A DNA stretch of 12,512 bases, from contig DTYS01000185.1 of the NCBI GenBank assembly GCA_012961755.1, positions 1-12,512 of the forward strand, read 5' to 3'. Each line of letters begins with the position of its first letter. Positions within the stretch are counted from its first letter, which is position 1. Source of the DNA: Candidatus Latescibacterota bacterium (lineage in GTDB: Bacteria; Latescibacterota; 4484-107; B68-G9). A program made the translations under genes and the position numbers. Below are positions 1 to 5,560 of this stretch, one piece after another. The notes beneath the pieces are model-generated. The model searched no databases, had not been told where the DNA came from, and saw only the letters and a list, made by a program, of their open reading frames with translations.

Positions 1-60
1 CCCACGCCTTGCGGCACCAGATCCCAAGTCTGGCGCGTCTGCCAGTTCCGCCACTCTCGC
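1..60 (-). tRNA. tRNA-Leu-like (class II), anticodon reads UGG, 3' end cut by window edge
   Basis: Read on the minus strand from 60, the order is a 7-nt acceptor strand (GCGAGAG), TG, a three-pair D stem GCG/CGC with the leucine-typical D arm (GGCGGAACTGGCAGACGC), an anticodon stem CCAGA/TCTGG, and a long variable arm with stem GCC/GGC closed by GCAA. The window then ends inside the first T-stem bases. The D arm and long variable arm identify a leucine-type class II tRNA. Serine tRNAs have a different D arm. The loop between the stem halves is CTTGGGA, so positions 34-36 are UGG (plus-strand 24-26), which normally belongs to tRNA-Pro. One base different (A at 35) would give the ordinary leucine UAG anticodon. 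The gene has a strong promoter 15 nt upstream. The T arm and 3' acceptor strand cannot be seen. The alternatives are a normal Leu(UAG) gene with a sequencing error, a tRNA pseudogene, or a real chimera. Confidence 0.88.
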
Positions 61-74
61 ACCTTGCGATCTCG

Positions 75-103
75 AAAATAGCACATTATCCTCCCTTTGT
101 CAA
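75..103 (-). promoter_or_regulatory. Sigma70-type promoter of the left tRNA
   Basis: On the minus strand a perfect -35 box TTGACA (98-103) is followed by a 17-nt spacer and a -10 box TATTTT (75-80). The expected start point is a few bases before the tRNA 5' end at 60. The box lies between the ispF stop codon (120) and the tRNA, so the tRNA can be transcribed separately from the isoprenoid operon. No terminator hairpin is visible between ispF and this promoter. Confidence 0.85.
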
Positions 104-119
104 TACCCACCGGCCGAAG

Positions 120-629
120 CTAAGGCCTTCCACAGTCCCCTTCCACCTCTTCGGGTTCTTCTATCATGACCACAGCCCACGCCGCCATACCCTTACCGGT
201 CCCCGTGAAGCCCATCCCCTCCGTGGTCGTGGCCTTAACGGACACCCTTTCCGGTGGGATGCCTATAGCCTTGGAAAGGAGGGTCCTCATCTGGAGGATG
301 TAGGGTGCGAGCTTGGGCCTCTGTGCCACTATGGTCGCATCCACGTTCACTATCCGGACATTCCTCTTCCTCCTGCAGTATTCGACCAGGGTGTAAAGGA
401 GGCCGAGGCTGGACACACCCTTAAGGGCCGGGTCGTCGTCCGGGAACATCTGACCTATATCTCCCAGGCCCGCCGCCCCGAGGATGGCGTCCATTATGGC
501 GTGGCAAAGGACGTCGGCGTCCGAATGTCCCTCAAGTCCCCTCTCGAACGGGACCTCGATCCCTCCCAATATCAGCTTCCTGCCCTTCACGAGCCTGTGG
601 ACGTCGTATCCAACTCCTACCTTGAACAT
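120..629 (-). CDS. ispF: 2-C-methyl-D-erythritol 2,4-cyclodiphosphate synthase IspF
   Basis: This cytoplasmic enzyme of the MEP isoprenoid pathway converts CDP-methylerythritol 2-phosphate to the 2,4-cyclodiphosphate, releasing CMP. The 169-aa product is full length for the family. Metal ligands are visible as D9 and H11 in GVGYDVHR and H43 in HSDADVLCHAIMDA (35-48). The GDIGQMFPD block (56-64) and the C-terminal signature with KATTTEGMGFTG and GKGMAAWAV are intact. The start is ATG at 629, preceded by GGAGGG inside the end of ispD. The two reading frames overlap by 13 nt, which points to coupled translation. The product acts two steps after IspD; IspE (the kinase between them) is not in the window. 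The last ten or so residues are an acidic tail outside the family core. Confidence 0.97.
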   Translation of the reverse strand: MFKVGVGYDVHRLVKGRKLILGGIEVPFERGLEGHSDADVLCHAIMDAILGAAGLGDIGQMFPDDDPALKGVSSLGLLYTLVEYCRRKRNVRIVNVDATIVAQRPKLAPYILQMRTLLSKAIGIPPERVSVKATTTEGMGFTGTGKGMAAWAVVMIEEPEEVEGDCGRP

Positions 630-1306
630 CGTCCCTCCATAAGCAGTTCCGCAAGGCGTAGGTCCTCCTGGGTAGTTATCTTTATGTTCGCGTAATCTCC
701 CCCTACCACCCGAACCTCGTAACCCATCACTTCCACGAGCGAGGCCTCGTCCGTGACGTAAAGGCCCCCTTCGAAAGCCCTCTCGAACGCCTCCCAGAGC
801 ACCCTCCTCAGGAAGGTCTGCGGGGTCTGGGCGGCCCAGAGGAGGTCCCTCGGGAGGGTCTCCCGCACCACCTCCCCCTCCACGAGCTTTATGGTGTCCT
901 TGACCGGAACGGCCGCCAGGACGGCACCGTGCTCCTTACAGAGGTCCACCGTCTCAGATATAAGTTCGGGCCGGACGAGCGGCCTCACTCCGTCGTGCAC
1001 GACCACTATCTCCGCCCCTTTGGTCAGCTTCAACCCTTCGTAGACGGAATCCTGACGCCGCCTTCCTCCGGGCACTATCTCCCTCACCTTAGAAAGCCCG
1101 TAGGGTTCAACCACCTCCCGAGCGCAGAACTCCTCGTATCCTTCCGGCACGACGACCACCACCCCCTCTACATCCGGGCACGTTTGGAAGGCCGATAGGG
1201 TATAGGACAACACCGGCCTATCCTTCAGGAGCATGAACTGCTTGGGGAGGTCCCCTCCCATCCTCTCCCCCCTCCCCGCGGCCGGTATTATGGCCATAAC
1301 CTTCAT
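617..1306 (-). CDS. ispD: 2-C-methyl-D-erythritol 4-phosphate cytidylyltransferase IspD
   Basis: The enzyme transfers CMP from CTP to methylerythritol 4-phosphate in the cytoplasmic MEP pathway. The 229-aa product matches the usual length of about 230. Visible family motifs are the CTP-binding loop PAAGRGERMG (8-17) with K22 in PKQF, GGRRRQDSV (80-88), VVVHDGVRPL (101-110), VPVKDTIK (133-140), QTPQTF (160-165), TDEASLVE (185-192) and NIKIT near residue 210. The open frame extends 66 codons further upstream into queA, but that part has no family similarity. I chose ATG at 1306, which overlaps the queA stop in an ATGA junction. No strong Shine-Dalgarno site is visible, so reinitiation after queA is likely. 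IspD and IspF are commonly adjacent or fused in bacteria; here they are separate but overlapping. Confidence 0.97.
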   Translation of the reverse strand: MKVMAIIPAAGRGERMGGDLPKQFMLLKDRPVLSYTLSAFQTCPDVEGVVVVVPEGYEEFCAREVVEPYGLSKVREIVPGGRRRQDSVYEGLKLTKGAEIVVVHDGVRPLVRPELISETVDLCKEHGAVLAAVPVKDTIKLVEGEVVRETLPRDLLWAAQTPQTFLRRVLWEAFERAFEGGLYVTDEASLVEVMGYEVRVVGGDYANIKITTQEDLRLAELLMEGRCSR

Positions 1307-2319
1307 ATTATCAACATAGCATCGCCGTAGCTGTAGAACCTGTACCCCAAGCGAACTGCTTCCCCGTAGGCTTCGAGGACCCTCCTCCTTCCAGCAAACG
1401 CCGCGACTAACATCAAGAGGGTCGAGCGGGGTAGGTGGAAGTTGGTTATGAGCACGTCCACGGCCTTGAACCTGTAAGGGGGATATATGAAAAGTTCCGT
1501 CCAACCGCTTCCGGGGCGCACCCTCCCCTCACCGTCCGTCACCGTCTCCAGCACCCTCACGGAGGTCGTCCCGACGGCGACTACTCTGCCCCCCCTTCCC
1601 CTGGCCTCGTTTATGACTTCCGCGGCCTTATCCGTGACCTCGTAATACTCCTGTTCCATACTGTGGTCGGATAACTCCCCTTCCACGGGCCTGAACGTTC
1701 CGGGGCCTACATGGAGCACCACGGGAACGATCTTCACCCCCTCCTCCCTAAGCTTACTTAGAAGCTCCTCCGTGAAGTGTAATCCGGCCGTGGGAGCCGC
1801 CACAGAGCCCTCCACCTTAGCGTAGACGGTCTGGTACCTCTCCTCGTCCTCTGGGACGGGGGGCCTCCTTATGTAGGGGGGAAGGGGGACCTGACCGAAC
1901 CTCCTTATGGCCTCCAGGTCGCCGGAGAACTTCACCACCCTCTTACCGTCCTTCCTCCTCTCCACCACCTCGCACGTAAGCTCCCCTCCCCCGAAGTACA
2001 ACCTCTCGCCCGGCCTCACCCTCCTGCCGGGCCTGGCAAGGGCCTCCCAGAGGTCCCCCTCCAGTCGGCGCAGGAGGAGAAGTTCCACCCTGCCCCCGGA
2101 GGGCCTCCTTCCCAAGAGCCTCGCGGGGAAGACCTTGGATTCGTTCACCACGAGCACGTCCCCTTCCCTGAGGTACCTGGGAAGCTCGTAGAACCTCCTG
2201 TGTTCCAAGGTGCCGGAGTCCCTGTGCAACACCATCAGCCTTGCGTGGTCCCTGGGCTCCACAGGATGCTGTGCTATGAGGCCCTCAGGGAGTTGGTAGT
2301 CGAAATCGTCGACCTTCAT
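1303..2319 (-). CDS. queA: S-adenosylmethionine:tRNA ribosyltransferase-isomerase QueA
   Basis: QueA transfers and isomerises the ribosyl part of SAM onto preQ1 at the wobble position of GUN-anticodon tRNAs, making epoxyqueuosine. The 338-aa product is close to family length and carries its signatures: FDYQLPEGLIAQHPVEPRD (6-24), VVNESKVFPARL (57-68), GQVPLPPYIRR (142-152), YQTVYA (162-167), GSVAAPTAGLHFT (171-183), LHVGPGTFRPV (202-212), NFHLPRSTLLMLVAAFAG (293-310) and the C-terminal YRFYSYGDAMLI. The start is ATG at 2319, where the family N-terminus (MKVDDFDY) begins. The frame stays open 28 codons further to a GTG at 2403, but that extension looks non-homologous. Neither start has a good Shine-Dalgarno site. 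Tgt and the epoxyqueuosine reductase are not in the window. Confidence 0.97.
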   Translation of the reverse strand: MKVDDFDYQLPEGLIAQHPVEPRDHARLMVLHRDSGTLEHRRFYELPRYLREGDVLVVNESKVFPARLLGRRPSGGRVELLLLRRLEGDLWEALARPGRRVRPGERLYFGGGELTCEVVERRKDGKRVVKFSGDLEAIRRFGQVPLPPYIRRPPVPEDEERYQTVYAKVEGSVAAPTAGLHFTEELLSKLREEGVKIVPVVLHVGPGTFRPVEGELSDHSMEQEYYEVTDKAAEVINEARGRGGRVVAVGTTSVRVLETVTDGEGRVRPGSGWTELFIYPPYRFKAVDVLITNFHLPRSTLLMLVAAFAGRRRVLEAYGEAVRLGYRFYSYGDAMLII

Positions 2320-2413
2320 GAGGGAACCAAGCGATAGATGGGAAAGATCAAGCCGAAGCCTCTTTCCGGTGGATTGCTCAGGCCATCTCTCCCGGACGGT
2401 CACGGCATCCGGC

Positions 2414-2800
2414 CTATAGCTCCCCTATCTCCCCCGCCGAAAGTAGCTTCTCCAAGGTAGTGCTGAAGAATACCACCCTCCTTCCCCTGGGGTTGTATAT
2501 GGGCCTCGGAAGCTCTAGGAGCTTCCCTACCTCAACTTTGTAATAGACCTCCCTCGCCTTCGGATGGTCCCCGGGGATGAGGTCCCTCCTCTCGCACGTA
2601 GAGATCCTCCTGATTCGGGCGTAACGCTCTATCCTTTTGCCCTCCTTACCGAAGGAGGAGGGCTGGTAGAAGGCTATGTAGTCCGCCGAGAGGAGGGATC
2701 TGGGAGCCTCCTTCGCGGGGACCCTGTACCATCCCTCCTCCTCCGCGATCCTCAGGTCCTCCGGGGTCCTGACCACCGCGACCAGAACTCGTCCCATCAT
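2414..2800 (-). CDS. Conserved-looking 128-aa protein of unknown function, possibly PUA/EVE-like
   Basis: I do not recognise a named family. The 128-aa soluble protein has a short N-terminal stretch (about 1-20), then GWYRVP (23-28), DYIAFYQPSSFG (40-51), YARIRRI (60-66), a YYKVEVG block (86-92) followed by LPRPI, and RRVVFFSTTLEKLLSAGEI near the C-terminus. This alternation of short beta strands around aromatic residues, and the WYR...AFYQ...YYK order, reminds me of PUA/EVE-type modified-base-binding folds and of small domains seen next to nuclease or helicase genes. That comparison is from memory and weak. Start ATG-ATG at 2800/2797 follows GGGAAG. It lies between the DUF2905 gene (31-nt gap) and queA (94 nt before the chosen queA start) in the same direction. 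It has no signal peptide or membrane segment. Confidence 0.85.
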   Translation of the reverse strand: MMGRVLVAVVRTPEDLRIAEEEGWYRVPAKEAPRSLLSADYIAFYQPSSFGKEGKRIERYARIRRISTCERRDLIPGDHPKAREVYYKVEVGKLLELPRPIYNPRGRRVVFFSTTLEKLLSAGEIGEL

Positions 2801-2831
2801 ATCATCTTACTTCCCAGCGGTGAGGGCTCCC

Positions 2832-3047
2832 TCACTTCCTGAGGAAGAGGTTGAGTACGAGGGTCAATATGAGGCTGAGCAATATACAGGTCGCCAGAGG
2901 GAAGTAGAAGTGGAAGTTTCCCTTCTGTACGTGTATGTCGCCGGGAAGCTTTCCTACGGGAAGTTTCCCGGCGGCCATAAAGAGCAGCCCCATGAGGACG
3001 AGGATGAGCCCGAAGAGGATGAGCATCCTTCCGAACTCCGAGAACAT
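2832..3047 (-). CDS. DUF2905 family small membrane protein
   Basis: This 71-aa protein has two predicted membrane helices, roughly residues 7-26 and 48-68. They are joined by a conserved polar loop reading AGKLPVGKLPGDIHVQKGNF followed by HFYFPL. That loop (GKLP.GKLPGDI...GNFHFYFPLATCILLSL) is the hallmark of the DUF2905 family (about 70 aa, function unknown, widespread in thermophiles and Gram-positives). It starts at ATG 3047, with GGAGGTG six to seven nt upstream. That ribosome site overlaps the stop of the upstream metallo-beta-lactamase gene, and only one base separates the two genes. The product should sit in the inner membrane. The context gives no clear functional partner. Confidence 0.92.
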   Translation of the reverse strand: MFSEFGRMLILFGLILVLMGLLFMAAGKLPVGKLPGDIHVQKGNFHFYFPLATCILLSLILTLVLNLFLRK

Positions 3048-3048
3048 C

Positions 3049-4620
3049 TTACACCTCCCGAATGGCGTCCAAGATGATAGGTCTTCCCACGGTCGGCTCC
3101 ACCACCTTTATCCCCGTGCCTCTCAACCTCTCCCTCCACCACCCAGGGTTCTCCGTATGGATGGGGACAAGGACCTCAGGTCCAACCTCTACGACGAAGC
3201 TCAGGAGCTCCTGCCCGGATGCGTGGCCCGAGGTGTGGAGCACAGGTCCCTCAGAGTCATCAGGGTCCCCGTAGAGTTCGAGGCCAACGTGCCTGACCCA
3301 ATTCCTGAGCCTCTCTAAGTCCACCATCTGTTCCTCGTCGTAGGCCCTGCTGTTGGAGTAAAGGTACGTCCCACCTTCGACCCCCTCGAGGTCCAACAGG
3401 TCGTTGGCGTCCCAGAGGCTGAAGCAAAGTATGAAGCTCCCGGGGTCCTCGGAGACGTGCTTAGGTGACACGGTCCTCGTCCACCAAGCTTCCCTCAGCT
3501 CCCTCTCCCACTTCTTCGGCTGGACCTTAGGATCGGCGTAAAGGGCGAGGCGTTCCAGGTCTCTCGGACATGGGAAGGTCCATGGGGAGGCTAGGTGTAT
3601 CGCCTCTAGCAAGTACAGATCCTTGGGCTGTACCGCCAGGAGCCTCCCTGTCTCCTTGGCCACCCTGAGGAAGGACATGAGCCTCTCCACGTTCCTTGGG
3701 CCGAAGTCGGCCACCACGAGCTTCCCCCTCGCCCTCCTCGTAAGCTCATAGGCCCTCTCCGCCACGTCCTCCTCGGTCAGCCCCTTCCCTCCCTCAAGGT
3801 TGGTCCCCTCGCACAGTAGGACCTTGAGCCCGAGCTTGGAGAGCCCCTCCGCGAACTTCAGGGTCTCCCCACCCCTCCTCCCGTGGAACCTTATGTCCCC
3901 CGAGTACCCAACCCATCCTACCGACGTTTCCAACGCGAACCCCACCGCACCGGGCACCGAATGATCCACCGACCACCACAGGAGGTTCACGTCCGTCCCC
4001 CGGGCCCCTTCGAGGTACTCCATCCTCTTCTGGGATGGGGAGGAGGTCCAGAACTCCATCGTCCTCCTCTCGCCCACGCCGTCCAAGAACTCCACCGCCC
4101 TTGTGATGTAAGGCCCCCTTCGATCGGTCCTCAGCTCCCCACCTTCCGAGGGGAACCTGGGGTTTATGTAAGCCCACTCCACCTCATAGGACGACTTCCC
4201 AGTGTCCTGCATAGCCTTGTATATGAACGCCGTCAGCCTAGTGGTGAGGACCGGTACCTTGGGGTCCAGGTATGTCAGGTCCCCTATGTGGTCCTGGTGG
4301 GCGTGGGAAAGTAGCACAGCATCCACGGCTGTTCCGTCCCTCCTCATATCCCTGTATCCCGGCCTATTTCTGAACCTCTCCCAGAGCCCGGGGAAGGCGA
4401 GGTCCTTCCTGTAAAGCCCCTCCAAAGGAGGGATGAGGCCCAATGCCATGGGATCCAGAAGTCCCCTGCTCGGCCTCGGCCTCAGGAACTCGTTGAAGAA
4501 CATCCCCTGCCTTCCGAACGCCGTGCCGAAGTCCATAAGTATCCTTATCTCCCCGTCCTCCAAGAGGACCTTGTTCCCTCCTATCTCTCCCACTCCCCCG
4601 TACAGGGTGAGCCTCACCAT
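3049..4620 (-). CDS. RNase J-like metallo-beta-lactamase/beta-CASP hydrolase
   Basis: This 523-aa protein resembles ribonuclease J and related beta-CASP RNA-processing zinc hydrolases. The N-terminus YGGVGEIGGN (7-16) is the RNase J-type opening. The metal site is SHAHQDHIG (105-113, HxHxDH), with H220 in SVDHSVPG and D242 in GYSGDIRFHG. Late motifs HTSGHASG (462-469) and PIHTENP (487-493) match the beta-CASP SGHA and the final PIH-E histidine motif. Relative to RNase J, there is an insertion of about 50 residues (38-95) before the HxHxDH motif, and no long C-terminal domain. The start is ATG at 4620, behind GGGGAGG and overlapping the nadE stop by 7 nt. The 40 open codons upstream lie inside nadE in another frame and were left out. 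The likely role is endo- or 5'-exonucleolytic RNA processing in the cytoplasm; the substrate is not known. Confidence 0.9.
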   Translation of the reverse strand: MVRLTLYGGVGEIGGNKVLLEDGEIRILMDFGTAFGRQGMFFNEFLRPRPSRGLLDPMALGLIPPLEGLYRKDLAFPGLWERFRNRPGYRDMRRDGTAVDAVLLSHAHQDHIGDLTYLDPKVPVLTTRLTAFIYKAMQDTGKSSYEVEWAYINPRFPSEGGELRTDRRGPYITRAVEFLDGVGERRTMEFWTSSPSQKRMEYLEGARGTDVNLLWWSVDHSVPGAVGFALETSVGWVGYSGDIRFHGRRGGETLKFAEGLSKLGLKVLLCEGTNLEGGKGLTEEDVAERAYELTRRARGKLVVADFGPRNVERLMSFLRVAKETGRLLAVQPKDLYLLEAIHLASPWTFPCPRDLERLALYADPKVQPKKWERELREAWWTRTVSPKHVSEDPGSFILCFSLWDANDLLDLEGVEGGTYLYSNSRAYDEEQMVDLERLRNWVRHVGLELYGDPDDSEGPVLHTSGHASGQELLSFVVEVGPEVLVPIHTENPGWWRERLRGTGIKVVEPTVGRPIILDAIREV

Positions 4621-5558
4621 AGGGGCCTCCCCAGGACTAAGACCCTGCGCATGTGCTCGGAGCGCTCCGACATGAGCTTCACCTTCTCCACCTCCCCCTC
4701 GTCCAGTCCCAAGGCCCCGGCCGTCCTCTTCACATCCCACCCCTCGTCCAAAGCCGAAAGCACCAGGTCCAGCTTCCCGTAGGGGATGCCCAAGGCCTCC
4801 TCGTCGACTATCCCCGGCATTATGTCGGGGGAAGGTGGCTTTTCTATTATCCTCTCGGGCACACCAAGATATCTTCCCAATGCCCTGACCTGGGTCTTGT
4901 AGAGCCCCAGGAGGGGCATAGCGTCCGCGGCATGGTCACACCCGTGCTTTACGAAGAATCCGAGCCTGTATTCCGTCCTGTTGGCCGAACCCACGACGAG
5001 GAGGTTCTCCTTCTCGGCCCGGAGGTACAGCACGACCATCCTGACCCTATGTTTGGCCCTGTAGTACGCGTTGGCCCTCCTGAGCACCGTACCGAAGTCC
5101 TCCTCCCTGACCCCCAAGAGGGCCTTGGAGAAGGGCGTCTCCCCGACCTTCTCCTCGTAGAGCCTATAGGCCTTCCTGACGAGCTTGGCCTTGAGGTCCT
5201 TGGGCAAGATCGAACTGAGGGGCCAAAGCCTATATATCCCAAGCTTCCCCAGGACCGGGGTTATGTCCACCTTCTCGGACCTTATCCCGAGCCACCTTAC
5301 TACCTCCAAGGCGTCCTCATAATGCGTCCTCTCGGAATCCCTCTCGGGGAGCATAAGGGCCAGGACCTTCTCCGGTGCCAAGACCCTGGCGCAGAGGGCA
5401 GCTACGACCGACGAGTCCAGCCCCCCGCTCAGGCCCAAGACGACCCCATCCCTTTCCAGTTCCTCTACGGAGCGCCTCAGGAATTCCTCCAGCTCGGAAG
5501 TTACCTTCTCAGGGTCGATCTCCATCTTGGCCCTGAGGTACTCCAGATCGGGCTTCAT
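4614..5558 (-). CDS. nadE: Ammonia-dependent NAD+ synthetase NadE (with insertion)
   Basis: The enzyme adenylates deamido-NAD and amidates it to NAD+. Visible motifs are the PP-loop SGGLDSSV (44-51), GSANRTEYRLGFFVKHGCD (190-208), DAMPLLGLYKTQV (212-224) and KPPSPD (240-245). These fit the N-type ATP pyrophosphatase family. There is no N-terminal glutaminase (nitrilase) domain, so free ammonia or a separate amidotransferase is the expected nitrogen donor. At 314 aa it is longer than the usual 245-280. The extra length is mostly a basic helical stretch at about 104-168 (RLWPLSSILPK, LVRKAYRLYEEK, and so on) between the deamido-NAD region and GSANRTE. The start ATG at 5558 lies 2 nt after the beta-barrel gene stop, with no strong Shine-Dalgarno site. 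Other PP-loop ammonia ligases are possible but less likely given the motif order. Confidence 0.92.
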   Translation of the reverse strand: MKPDLEYLRAKMEIDPEKVTSELEEFLRRSVEELERDGVVLGLSGGLDSSVVAALCARVLAPEKVLALMLPERDSERTHYEDALEVVRWLGIRSEKVDITPVLGKLGIYRLWPLSSILPKDLKAKLVRKAYRLYEEKVGETPFSKALLGVREEDFGTVLRRANAYYRAKHRVRMVVLYLRAEKENLLVVGSANRTEYRLGFFVKHGCDHAADAMPLLGLYKTQVRALGRYLGVPERIIEKPPSPDIMPGIVDEEALGIPYGKLDLVLSALDEGWDVKRTAGALGLDEGEVEKVKLMSERSEHMRRVLVLGRPLW

Positions 5559-5560
5559 AC

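Noticed and set aside
1..60. Reassignment of CCA codons from Pro to Leu
   Set aside because: CCA occurs at positions where proline is expected in the larA-like (DNPF) and nadE (KPPS) genes, so the standard code fits these proteins.
9..695. Long plus-strand open frame of 228 codons at the left end
   Set aside because: It lies antisense to ispF and the tRNA, has no family similarity, and is explained by GC-rich shadow coding.
1307..1504. 66-codon N-terminal extension of the ispD frame
   Set aside because: It overlaps conserved queA sequence and has no IspD similarity; ATG 1306 begins exactly at the family N-terminus.
2320..2403. 28-codon GTG-start extension of queA
   Set aside because: It is not similar to QueA N-termini and has no better ribosome site, so the shorter start was kept, though without certainty.
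4621..4740. 40-codon N-terminal extension of the metallo-beta-lactamase frame
   Set aside because: It is Gly-rich sequence inside nadE; ATG 4620 has a GGGGAGG ribosome site and the RNase J-type opening.
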